58,115 nt of DNA from an uncultured Lachnospiraceae bacterium (GTDB taxonomy: Bacteria; Bacillota; Clostridia; Lachnospirales; Lachnospiraceae). The stretch covers positions 1-58,115 of the forward strand of contig CAJUST010000003.1 in assembly GCA_910589105.1 (NCBI GenBank). The letters are read 5' to 3'. This document shows positions 33,685 to 42,932 of the stretch, piece by piece (the first letter of the stretch is position 1; each line of letters opens with the position of its first letter). Both the position numbers and the translations under genes were made by a program. The notes beneath the pieces are model-generated. The model had not been told where the DNA came from and searched no databases. It saw only the letters and a list, made by a program, of their open reading frames with translations.

Positions 33685-34332
33685 ATGAAAAAAGTTGCAT
33701 TTGGAATAGCGTGCGGCATTACGGCAATTTTTGTTTTTGCTTTGATGCTGACGCTGTATGGCAGGTCGGCGCGGCAGACAGAGACAAATACGATTTTGGC
33801 TCAGGCGGTTAATTCCACATTGTCCCATGTGATGGGTGAAAGAAACGATACGATTGAAAAGAATGAAGATTTCATTGCAGATTTTTTACAGGCGCTTTTG
33901 GTTCAGAAAAACAGTGACTCTGACCTGACGGTATCCATTTTGGAAGCGGATTATGAATATGGGATTTTATCTGTGGAAATTACGGAAAAGTTCCGGCATC
34001 CAAATGGGAAGAAAGGGGCAGTGTCGGAAATGAGGACAGTGATTTTTGACAAACCAGTGGACCGGGAACCGGAAATGAGGACAGTGAGTTTTTATTTGGA
34101 CGATGAGTTGTATAAGGAATATACAATTCCTCAAAATTCAGTCTGCGCATTTCCGGTTACGCCGAAAAAGGAAGGCGCGAGGTTTCGGGGGTTTCGGTTT
34201 GTAACAGGAGGATCGGGAATGGCTGCAAGCCTTACTGTGGACGCTGCCAAAGGAAAGAGAAATGTTTTGTCTAATGGCGGCGCGCCATACCGTGTGTCGG
34301 AAAATACAAAGCTGATTGCCGTATTTGACTAA
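33685..34332 (+). CDS. Membrane-anchored accessory protein with C-terminal beta repeats
   Basis: 215 residues from the ATG at 33685 (GGAAAGG upstream); the frame is open further but this start is the placed one. An anchor helix (about 5-24) is followed by a helical segment and an InlB/Listeria-Bacteroides-type repeat near the end (SFYLDDELYKEYTIPQNS, then FRGFRFVTGGSG and VSENTKLIAVF). That repeat type also occurs in the giant protein downstream, suggesting the two interact. Confidence 0.7.
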   Translation: MKKVAFGIACGITAIFVFALMLTLYGRSARQTETNTILAQAVNSTLSHVMGERNDTIEKNEDFIADFLQALLVQKNSDSDLTVSILEADYEYGILSVEITEKFRHPNGKKGAVSEMRTVIFDKPVDREPEMRTVSFYLDDELYKEYTIPQNSVCAFPVTPKKEGARFRGFRFVTGGSGMAASLTVDAAKGKRNVLSNGGAPYRVSENTKLIAVFD

Positions 34333-34363
34333 AATAGAGGAATACATGTTAGGAGGAATTGAG

Positions 34364-37300
34364 TTGAAAGAGAAAAAAAGATGGAAGGCGGGGATTGTCT
34401 TATTTGTGGTTTGTCTGCTGTTTTGTCCGGCGGCGGGATTTGCCAAGACTAAAACGCAATCTAAAGAGGAAGTCAAAATTGAAGTGACTGATCTGGATTC
34501 TTTACAGGAAGCAGTAAATTTCATTACGGAAGAAAGGCCTTTGAAGAAAAGCGCAGACATTTGGCAGTCGCAGCGTCTTTTGGTTCAGGGAAAGACATCG
34601 TTTGACGCTATGGGCGCATCGTATGTGATACAGGGATATGAAGATATTACAATCTTAGAGTACAATTCTGTCAAAGAAGCAAAAGAGGCATACGCATATC
34701 TAAAGAATATGCCGGGACTTTCTGTTGAGGCAGACGCCCCTTTTGAGGAAACGTCGTTAGAAAGTCAAAAGGGAAGGGAAATTTTAAAGACTGCCGGAAA
34801 TAAACAGGCGTCTGTGGCAAAACGTTCCGGCGGCAGGGAGATTGTGGCGGCGGTGATTGACAGCGGATATGATGTGGACAGCTATGGGAGCAAACGTCTG
34901 ACAGAAGGGATAGATTTGACGAATGCAGGCAGTATCTCGGACGACAATGGACACGGGACGGAAATGGCGAATCTTATTTTGGAGCATACGCCCGAATCTG
35001 TGAAAGTTATGCCAGTTAAGGTGGCGGACGGAAACGGACGGTCGTCTTTGCTAAGGATATATCTAGGAATCCGTTATGCGCTGGAACATGGGGCGGATAT
35101 TATTAATATCAGTATGTGCGGAGTAAAAACAGAACGATCTAAGATTCTTGGGGAAGCAATCCGAAAGGCGAAACAGGAAGGCGTTTTTGTCGTGGCGTCG
35201 GCGGGGAATGCGGGCAAAAATACCGCGGAGTTTTCTCCGGCAAATGAAGAAGCGGCGATTGTGGTCTCTGCGGTAGATGAAAACCGGAAAGTGGAAGGGT
35301 ATTCAAATCGGGGAGAATGTGTGGATTATTGCGCATATGGCAGTGTACAGACTTCCGGAAAAAATGGAAAAAAGGTTCAGGCTTCTGGGACGTCGGCTGC
35401 GGCTGCGGTTGTTTCGGCTGTGATTGCGCGGCGGAAAGCTTATCGGCCTGACAGATCTTATGAAGAAATCATACGTTTGTTAAATGAGAGCGCAGAGGAT
35501 TTAGGAGAAGCGGGAAAAGATTCTATTTATGGAAATGGGCTGCTTACTTTAGCTTCCATAGAGCAGTTAAAAATGCCAGACGATAAAAAGAAGCCGGAAC
35601 TTCTCACTTGCGACTGGAAAGCGCTTCCGGCAGAAACATTCAACCATTATATTGGAATGGCTACAAATTTGGAGCGGAGAATCTTTTTGGAACAGTTAAA
35701 TGAGGAAGAACTTGAACAGCTTTTGGCAATGGGGACGATGTTTTCAGAGAATGTCCTGTATACGGAAAACTCTTTTTCGGAAAAGGGGGAGACAAACGAA
35801 ACATACCGGAAAGAAGGAACCTTGTATGATATAGTAATGAGTGATAAAGTGGCTGATGAGTATGAGGTTCAGGCATATCGGGTTTTCCATTATGGGCAGA
35901 AAAATAAAAGTTATATTCAGCTTGACACTGCCTATAACACGAATAAAGCAAAAATTTATTGCTGGATTACAGACAGGAGTTCCGATTTGGCGAACAGCGG
36001 CGAATATGGCATAACTTATCAGGCAGGAAAATCGGCGTATCAATTTAAGGAATGCGCATCGGGAATTGAAGATACGGATACCTATGAAGGCGGTCTTGGG
36101 TTTCCGGTGTGGCGGATTAATATAAAAAAGATAAAAGTGGAAAAACCGAAACAGGCTGTCATTCAGTATACAAAGTCTCTGTGGAATGAGACAGGAACTT
36201 TGTCGGGTTATCCTGTCTATAAACATTATTGGTATGTCTGGAAGTATCAGGTAAAGCCGGCTTCCGATGCGGCAAGGCAGCAGGCATATGGAAAAGGAGG
36301 AGATGAAGTTGGAAGGTGGCATGGCGGATTTTGGGATTTGGGCAATTCAAAAACGTCTGGCGGCAAATGCGGAAGCGACACTGTTACGACTACAGTGGAT
36401 ATTGGAAACAGGGATTTGGACATGAGTGGAAAAGAAGGAATTACTTACCGTCTGCCATTGACAGAACATAATCCTGACAGCTCTGTAAAAACGATTACAG
36501 ATCAGGCGGCTTCCTGTACACAGCAGGGAATTTCCCATAAAGAAACGACGTATCACTGTGGAGTATGCGGCAAAACATGGAAGAACACAGGGAAATCCCA
36601 GGTTACGCCACAGCTTGCCCATCTGTTTTCGGCGAAGTATATGGACAATAATGGCGTGCCAAATGGGCAGTATTGGGAAGAATGTACAAGAAATTGTGGC
36701 GGATATGACAGAAATGGAGAATTTTGGCAAAAAAATATTAAATATCTTCAGCCTATTCGGTATTGGGAAATGGACGTAAACGGCAGCTATGGCATAACGC
36801 ATACTGGCACAGACAGGGATGCTTCTTATTATGCCGTTGGAGAATTTGTCCCTCAATGGGGCAGGCAGCCGTCAGAAGAATTTCAGACAGGCGCATTAGC
36901 GGCATTTCAGGCATCTGGCTTTGCGGCATATCATAATGTGTTCATTCCGAGAAAGCAGTATACTGTCGTGTATGATGGGAATGGGGCGGACAGTGGAAAA
37001 ACGCCATTCCAGCAGCCTTATTGCGGACAAGTTTTTCAGTTAAATTCGAATGGGTTTTACCGGAAAGGATATAAGTTTAAGGGCTTTAGCCGGGCAAAAG
37101 ACGGGGCGTTAGAGCCGGATACGGCGGTCAAAAACCTGACGCTTACCCATCAGGAGACTGTTACGCTATATGCGCAGTGGGAACCGCTGGTCTATGAGAT
37201 TACGCTTGATGGCCAAGGAGCCAAAGAAGGCGGGACGGCGAAGTTTTTTGAACATTATGAACTGAATTATTACAAAGATTTTGGGCAAAAAACGGTTTTT

Positions 37301-38908
37301 GAGAATGGATGCATTGAAATTCCGGCGAAGGAACGGCAGGATAAGTCTTTAATAGAGGGCGTCCGCAAGCAGAAGTTTTTGGGATACTATTCAGAAAAAG
37401 AGGGAAATGGAGACCAAATTATCCGTCAGGACGGAGCTTTAGTCCCAAATATCCATGAAGCAGGAAATTATCAGTATTTTAAATCGGATCAGACGGTTTA
37501 TGCGGATTGGGAGGATATGTATGCCGTACAGTTTGATCCGAATTTATCAAAAAAGGATTTGGAAATTTTAGGAAAAGGAGGAGGAGATGCATCTACGCTT
37601 TGCCCGTTTACCCGTTTTAAAGCAGAGGGGGAGAAGATAACAGTCAGTTTTAGTAAAATAATCATCAATAATAAACAGTTTTCGGATCTATACCGTTTAA
37701 AAGGGTACAGCCTGACGCCAAAGATAGAGAATGAGAAAGAACTTGTGTTAAGTGAAAAGAAAGCGGCGTTTACTGTGGCAGAGAATAAAGATGTTACATT
37801 GTATGCGCAGTGGGATACAAGTTTTTATGTGTCTTATATAGGAAACGGGCAGTCAAGCGGGGAAAATGTATTGGATAAGACAGGAGTTCTCACGAAAGAG
37901 TATGTCATTCGTCCGAATCTTTTTGTCAGGGATTTAGTAAAACCAGTAAGAGACGTTGCCAGTGGGCAGATGAAAGATGAAAGTGGGATGCCTTTTGAAG
38001 AAAGAGTGCCTTGCAGTTTTTTGGGCTATAGCATGGCGAAGGAGAAAAAGAGGCAGGATAAAGGAAGGATTTATCTGCATGGAGAAGGCGGAATTCCAAG
38101 CGATGCATTGCTCCTAGCTGCGAAGGAGGCTGCAAAGGAAGGAAGAAACGAGGGCTTAACATTTGGTGCTCCGTCAAAAGAATATGGAACTTTTTTAGAG
38201 GAGGTTCCTTCTGACGTCCCGTTTATTAATCTGTATGCCGTATGGGACGAGTATCCGCAAATTTACGCTTCGGATATTTATGTTCCGCTAAACGAGGCGA
38301 AAAAGGGAATGCTGACAGAAGAATACCTGTTAAGCCTTGCGGAAGCATATGACAAAGAACTAGAATCTGAGACAAATAAAGCAGGGAAGCTAAATCATGG
38401 CGTAGATGATGAAAATGAAACGTCTTTTACCGTTCAGGATTACCAATCGGAAGATTTTAGCATGGCGGAAAGTGAAATGAGCCTTTCTGTGACTTATCGG
38501 GCAAAAGACAGTGTGGGCAATGTGGCGGTGAAACGGATCACGGTTTATCTTGTGGATACGGCAGGAAAAGAATATAACAGCGGAAGTGTGCGTTTTATAT
38601 CGAAAGAACATCTTGGCACGCTTGCCGAAAACTCTATTTGGAGGACGAAAAAATATGCGGATAAGCTGGCAGAGGCATTTAACAACAAAAAGATGAAAGA
38701 AGAATATACGACGGTCACGCCTGCGCAGAGAGCGCTTGGCATAAAACCTGTCAAGAAGGCAGACAGTGGAACTTGGAAGCATGTGCAGGAAAAATGGGAA
38801 TTTACGAATGAGCAGGCTATAGCCGTGAAAAATTATGTAAAGACGGCTGGGGTAGGCGGCGATCCTTCCGGTTTTTTCCAAAAATTCGGGCATTGCAAAG
38901 TTCGCTGA
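34364..38908 (+). CDS. Giant secreted subtilase with InlB-type repeats
   Basis: 1514 residues from a TTG at 34364, which AGGAGG (34351-34356) serves best; an ATG at 34346 would add six residues. A signal peptide (about 1-27) and a propeptide-like region (to about 140) precede an S8 subtilase domain (about 155-410) with the full triad: Asp166 in VIDSGYD, His197 in NGHGTE and Ser344 in SGTSAAAA. A middle region carries cysteine pairs (HCGVCGKTW and ECTRNCGG, about 715-785). From about 865 come several InlB-type repeats ending in LYAQWE- or LYAVWD-like motifs. There is no LPXTG and no membrane tail. It ends the Tad-like operon. It is likely a protease-adhesin exposed by, or assembled on, that machine. 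Confidence 0.85.
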   Translation: MKEKKRWKAGIVLFVVCLLFCPAAGFAKTKTQSKEEVKIEVTDLDSLQEAVNFITEERPLKKSADIWQSQRLLVQGKTSFDAMGASYVIQGYEDITILEYNSVKEAKEAYAYLKNMPGLSVEADAPFEETSLESQKGREILKTAGNKQASVAKRSGGREIVAAVIDSGYDVDSYGSKRLTEGIDLTNAGSISDDNGHGTEMANLILEHTPESVKVMPVKVADGNGRSSLLRIYLGIRYALEHGADIINISMCGVKTERSKILGEAIRKAKQEGVFVVASAGNAGKNTAEFSPANEEAAIVVSAVDENRKVEGYSNRGECVDYCAYGSVQTSGKNGKKVQASGTSAAAAVVSAVIARRKAYRPDRSYEEIIRLLNESAEDLGEAGKDSIYGNGLLTLASIEQLKMPDDKKKPELLTCDWKALPAETFNHYIGMATNLERRIFLEQLNEEELEQLLAMGTMFSENVLYTENSFSEKGETNETYRKEGTLYDIVMSDKVADEYEVQAYRVFHYGQKNKSYIQLDTAYNTNKAKIYCWITDRSSDLANSGEYGITYQAGKSAYQFKECASGIEDTDTYEGGLGFPVWRINIKKIKVEKPKQAVIQYTKSLWNETGTLSGYPVYKHYWYVWKYQVKPASDAARQQAYGKGGDEVGRWHGGFWDLGNSKTSGGKCGSDTVTTTVDIGNRDLDMSGKEGITYRLPLTEHNPDSSVKTITDQAASCTQQGISHKETTYHCGVCGKTWKNTGKSQVTPQLAHLFSAKYMDNNGVPNGQYWEECTRNCGGYDRNGEFWQKNIKYLQPIRYWEMDVNGSYGITHTGTDRDASYYAVGEFVPQWGRQPSEEFQTGALAAFQASGFAAYHNVFIPRKQYTVVYDGNGADSGKTPFQQPYCGQVFQLNSNGFYRKGYKFKGFSRAKDGALEPDTAVKNLTLTHQETVTLYAQWEPLVYEITLDGQGAKEGGTAKFFEHYELNYYKDFGQKTVFENGCIEIPAKERQDKSLIEGVRKQKFLGYYSEKEGNGDQIIRQDGALVPNIHEAGNYQYFKSDQTVYADWEDMYAVQFDPNLSKKDLEILGKGGGDASTLCPFTRFKAEGEKITVSFSKIIINNKQFSDLYRLKGYSLTPKIENEKELVLSEKKAAFTVAENKDVTLYAQWDTSFYVSYIGNGQSSGENVLDKTGVLTKEYVIRPNLFVRDLVKPVRDVASGQMKDESGMPFEERVPCSFLGYSMAKEKKRQDKGRIYLHGEGGIPSDALLLAAKEAAKEGRNEGLTFGAPSKEYGTFLEEVPSDVPFINLYAVWDEYPQIYASDIYVPLNEAKKGMLTEEYLLSLAEAYDKELESETNKAGKLNHGVDDENETSFTVQDYQSEDFSMAESEMSLSVTYRAKDSVGNVAVKRITVYLVDTAGKEYNSGSVRFISKEHLGTLAENSIWRTKKYADKLAEAFNNKKMKEEYTTVTPAQRALGIKPVKKADSGTWKHVQEKWEFTNEQAIAVKNYVKTAGVGGDPSGFFQKFGHCKVR

Positions 38909-38938
38909 AAAAAGGAGGAACAGCAAAAGCTGTTCCTC
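38908..38938 (-). terminator. Terminator between the giant subtilase and the CNNM gene
   Basis: GAGGAACAGC and GCTGTTCCTC (38915-38938) form a perfect stem around AAAA. On the minus strand it is followed by a T-run, so it terminates the minus-strand gene; on the plus strand the T-run is absent but the stem ends the subtilase transcript region. Confidence 0.75.
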
Positions 38939-40218
38939 TAATCCCTTGGCTTAGAAGGGAGTTTTATATAGATTCTTGAAATCCGGTTTTTATCCATTTC
39001 ATCTACCTGAAGAAGAATTTCCTCCTCTGTCACGACGATTTCATTTTTTTCAGGAAGATGGTCAAACAGGCCGATTAAATATCCGCCAATCGTGTCATAA
39101 TCAGAGGAAATAAACGGCAGTTTTAATTCGCTGCATAAGTCGTTTAAATTCATAGAGCCTTGGACATAATATTCGTTTTCATTGATTTTAGTCAAAGGGT
39201 CTTGTTCGTCCGCATCGTATTCGTCGCGGATTTCACCGACAATTTCTTCCAATAAATCTTCCAGTGTAATCATTCCGGCAGTTACGCCATATTCGTCTAA
39301 AACGATAGCAATATTTATAGAATTTTTCTGCATTTCCAAAAATAATTCTGAAATATTTTTTTGTTCATAGGTAAAAAATGGTTTCCGAATCCAATCATGG
39401 ATTTGAAACTGTTCTTTGTCTTGGCAGAGAAGCAAATCTTTCATATTTATAATGCCGGTTACATTATCTGTTGTGTCTTCGTAGACGGGAAATCTTGTGA
39501 ATTTCACTTCTTTAAAAATTTCAATTAATTCCTCGTAGGCGCTGTCTGATTTCACAAATGTCATGTCAATTCTTGGGATCATGATTTCTTTTGCCTGAGA
39601 ATCCCCGAAATCAAACATATTATTAATCATTTCATGTTCTGAATTTTCAAGCACGCCTGTTTCATGCCCAACGTCTACGATCGTCTTAAATTCTTCTTCT
39701 GTCATAGCCGCTTTTTGCGCGTTTGGATCTACACGGAGAAGTTTTAAAAAACCAATGGAAAGCTGGTTAATTACAATAATGACAGGGGTTAATACATACA
39801 TCAGGCCATAAATCAGGGCAGAATATGTGAGCGCAATCCGGTCAGCGTGTATGGTTGCAAGCGTTTTCGGAGAGATTTCCCCAAAAATTAAAATCAGCAC
39901 CGTTAAAATCCCGGTAGCGATGCCGGCGCCCATGCTTCCAAATAATTTAATTGCAAGAGTGGTGGAAATAGAAGCCGCAGATAGGTTGACGACATTGTTC
40001 CCTATTAGAATAGCAGACAGCATTTTGTGCATATCGTCCGTAATCTTTAGTACGCGGGCGGCCTGTTTATTGCCGTTTTCAGATAATGTGCGCATTCGGA
40101 TACGGCTGGCAGTCGTAAACGCTGTTTCTGCAGAAGAAAAAAATGCGGACAGCAGAAGCAAAAGAATTAAAAATATTAGCTGTGCAATAGAATCTGAATC
40201 CAAAAAATATCCCTCCAT
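38938..40218 (-). CDS. CNNM/CBS-domain (HlyC/CorC-family) membrane protein
   Basis: 426 residues. An N-terminal CNNM/DUF21 domain with four hydrophobic stretches (about 8-150) is followed by a CBS pair (about 205-330; MIPRIDMTFVKSD, then EYGVTAGMITLEDLLEEIVGEI) and a CorC_HlyC domain (about 340-420). This family is linked to Mg2+ or Co2+ efflux and membrane ion homeostasis. The 3' end has a decayed duplicate at 21714-21794. It is divergent from glycogen phosphorylase. Confidence 0.93.
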   Translation of the reverse strand: MEGYFLDSDSIAQLIFLILLLLLSAFFSSAETAFTTASRIRMRTLSENGNKQAARVLKITDDMHKMLSAILIGNNVVNLSAASISTTLAIKLFGSMGAGIATGILTVLILIFGEISPKTLATIHADRIALTYSALIYGLMYVLTPVIIVINQLSIGFLKLLRVDPNAQKAAMTEEEFKTIVDVGHETGVLENSEHEMINNMFDFGDSQAKEIMIPRIDMTFVKSDSAYEELIEIFKEVKFTRFPVYEDTTDNVTGIINMKDLLLCQDKEQFQIHDWIRKPFFTYEQKNISELFLEMQKNSINIAIVLDEYGVTAGMITLEDLLEEIVGEIRDEYDADEQDPLTKINENEYYVQGSMNLNDLCSELKLPFISSDYDTIGGYLIGLFDHLPEKNEIVVTEEEILLQVDEMDKNRISRIYIKLPSKPRD

Positions 40219-40319
40219 TTGTTTATTATATACTGGATTATTAAAATCGTGTCTGTTCGCTCCGGAGTAAGCAGAGGGGCGGATTATGGAACCGTCTTTA
40301 TTTCCATGCCTGTTTTTGC

Positions 40320-40348
40320 TTGAAATTGTAATGGAAATATGATATAAT
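40320..40348 (+). promoter_or_regulatory. Sigma-A promoter of glycogen phosphorylase
   Basis: TTGAAA (40320-40325) and TATAAT (40343-40348) with a 17-base spacer and TG two bases before the -10 region, 100 bases before the gene. Confidence 0.8.
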
Positions 40349-40448
40349 CCTTTCTCGCTTACAGCAGTGAATGTCGATTCGGCAGTGTTATTTTAACATA
40401 TCCATGCTATTATAGCAACTCATAATTATTGTGATTAGGGAGGGAAAC

Positions 40449-42704
40449 ATGAATTTAGCTGAGATTGTGAAACACAGATGCAAAAAATCCATTCAGGAAT
40501 GTACAAATCAGGAATTGTATTATGCGTTAGCTGAAATGGTGAAAGGAATGGCGCAAAAAAAGGAGTGTAATGGAGGGAAGAAAAGACTTTATTATATTTC
40601 CGCGGAATTTTTGATTGGGAAACTGTTATCAAACCATTTAATTAATCTTGGAATTTATGATGAAGTAAACGCCTTGTTGGAACAAAATGGGAAAAGCCTT
40701 CGTGAAATTGAAGAAATAGAGCCAGAGCCGTCTCTTGGCAACGGCGGGCTTGGAAGGCTTGCGGCATGTTTTTTAGATTCTATTGCGACGCTTGGGTTAA
40801 ACGGCGCGGGAATCGGGTTAAATTACCATTATGGCTTATTCCGTCAGGTATTTAAAGACAATTTGCAGTATGAAACCCCGAATCCATGGATAGAGAAAGA
40901 AAGCTGGCTGACCCCGACGGATAAAGTCTATCCGGTTTTGTTTGGAGGATTTCAGTTAAATTCGAGAATGTACGACATTACTGTGACCGGATATGGCGGG
41001 CATACGATTCAACTGCATTTGTTTGATGTGGAAACAGTAGATGAAGGGATTGTAAAAGAAGGCATTTCATTCGATAAAGAGGATATTGCAAAAAACCTGA
41101 CATTATTTTTGTATCCGGATGACAGTGACGAGAAAGGGCATCTGCTTCGGATTTACCAACAGTATTTTATGGTCAGCAGCGGCGCAAGGCTGATTTTAGA
41201 GGAAGCCGTAGAGCGTGGCAGCAATCTGCATGATCTGTCGGATTATGCAGTTATTCAGATTAATGACACGCATCCGACAATGGTGATTCCTGAATTGATC
41301 CGTCTTTTAATGGAGCGTGGCATTTTAATTGATGAAGCGATACAGATCGTCTCAAAAACCTGCGCTTATACGAACCATACAATTTTAGCGGAGGCGTTAG
41401 AGACATGGCCGCTGCGCTATTTAGAAAAAGCTGTGCCACAGCTTATGCCCATTTTATATGAATTGGACAATCGGGTGAGGCAGAAATTTACAGATCAATC
41501 GGTCTGTATTATCGATGCGGAAAAAAGAGCGCATATGGCGCACATTGACATTCATTATGGATATAGCGTAAATGGAGTTGCCCATCTGCATACGGAAATC
41601 TTAAAAAATACGGAATTAAATTCTTTTTATAAAATATATCCTGAGAAATTTAATAATAAGACAAATGGCATTACATTCCGGCGCTGGCTTTTACACTGCA
41701 ATCCACAGCTTACTGATTTTATAGAGGCGAAAATCGGTCCTGGATTTAAAAAAGACGCCATGGAGCTATTAAAGCTTGAAGCGTTCCAGAATGACAATGC
41801 GGTTTTAAAAGAGCTTCTGCAAATAAAAATTGAATCCAAAAAGGAATTAAAAGATTATCTGAAAAAGACGCAGGGCATTGAGGTGGACGAAACTTCAATC
41901 TTTGACATTCAGATTAAGCGCCTGCACGAATATAAAAGACAGCAGATGAATGCGTTGTATGTAATCCATAAATATTTTGAGATAAAATCGGGCAAAAAGC
42001 CAACAGTTCCCATTACTGTAATATTTGGGGCGAAAGCGGCTCCGGCGTATGTTATTGCAAAGGATATTATTCATTTGATTCTCTGCCTGCAGCAGTTCAT
42101 TAATCAAGATCCGGACGTTTCTTCTTATTTAAAAGTGGTTATGGTTGAAAATTATAATGTGACGCTGGCTGAAAAATTAATTCCGGCGGCAGATATCCAT
42201 GAGCAGATCTCCCTGGCCTCAAAAGAAGCCAGCGGCACAGGCAATATGAAATTTATGTTAAACGGCGCAGTCGCGATTGGAACAATGGATGGGGCGAATG
42301 TCGAGATTGCGGAATTGGCGGGAGAGGACAATATCTATATTTTTGGAGAGACGAGCGACGCAGTGATTAGCCATTATAAAAAAATGGATTATTCCTCAAA
42401 AGAGTTTTACGAGAAAGATGCTGACATAAAACAAGCAGTGGATTTTATTGTCAGTGATTCTCTGATGAAAATAGGGAATAGAGAGAATTTAGAACGGCTC
42501 TACCATGAATTATTAAATAAGGACTGGTTTATGACGCTGTTAGATTTAAAATCATATATAGCGGAAAAAGACCGGGCAATGAAAGAATATGCCAACCGAA
42601 TGGATTGGGCAAAAAAAATGCTGGCAAATATCAGCAAAGCCGGATATTTTTCATCAGACAGGACGATTTCGCAATACAACGAAGAAATATGGAAGCTGTC
42701 CTAG
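40449..42704 (+). CDS. glgP: Glycogen/maltodextrin phosphorylase
   Basis: 751 residues from the ATG at 40449 (GGAGGG upstream). Recognisable family blocks include YYISAEFLIGKLLSNHLIN, SLGNGGLGRLAACFLDS, the RLHEYKRQ block and EASGTGNMKFMLNGA, whose lysine binds pyridoxal phosphate. It releases glucose-1-phosphate from alpha-glucan ends. It is shorter than E. coli GlgP (about 815), as is common in Clostridia. Single-gene unit with its own promoter; it would work with the debranching enzyme at 3530. Confidence 0.96.
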   Translation: MNLAEIVKHRCKKSIQECTNQELYYALAEMVKGMAQKKECNGGKKRLYYISAEFLIGKLLSNHLINLGIYDEVNALLEQNGKSLREIEEIEPEPSLGNGGLGRLAACFLDSIATLGLNGAGIGLNYHYGLFRQVFKDNLQYETPNPWIEKESWLTPTDKVYPVLFGGFQLNSRMYDITVTGYGGHTIQLHLFDVETVDEGIVKEGISFDKEDIAKNLTLFLYPDDSDEKGHLLRIYQQYFMVSSGARLILEEAVERGSNLHDLSDYAVIQINDTHPTMVIPELIRLLMERGILIDEAIQIVSKTCAYTNHTILAEALETWPLRYLEKAVPQLMPILYELDNRVRQKFTDQSVCIIDAEKRAHMAHIDIHYGYSVNGVAHLHTEILKNTELNSFYKIYPEKFNNKTNGITFRRWLLHCNPQLTDFIEAKIGPGFKKDAMELLKLEAFQNDNAVLKELLQIKIESKKELKDYLKKTQGIEVDETSIFDIQIKRLHEYKRQQMNALYVIHKYFEIKSGKKPTVPITVIFGAKAAPAYVIAKDIIHLILCLQQFINQDPDVSSYLKVVMVENYNVTLAEKLIPAADIHEQISLASKEASGTGNMKFMLNGAVAIGTMDGANVEIAELAGEDNIYIFGETSDAVISHYKKMDYSSKEFYEKDADIKQAVDFIVSDSLMKIGNRENLERLYHELLNKDWFMTLLDLKSYIAEKDRAMKEYANRMDWAKKMLANISKAGYFSSDRTISQYNEEIWKLS

Positions 42705-42932
42705 CGGCAGTTCCTTTATGCTTAGGGAAAAAATAGAAAATATGGCAGAAATGAACCATTGCATCTTCAAGCTAAATTGTATAAACTGACAACATATTGC
42801 AGTGATAATTATCGGTAATATAGGCAAAAGATAAAAAAAATTGAAAGGTATTGATTTTTGAAACAAATTGATGTAAAGTATAAAAGTGTATAAAAACTTG
42901 TACTATAAAAAGTAAAAGGAGGAATTTGGGTT

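Noticed and set aside
36347..38926. Several minus-strand ORFs within the giant subtilase gene
   Set aside because: They are opposite-strand shadows without ribosome sites or recognisable domains.
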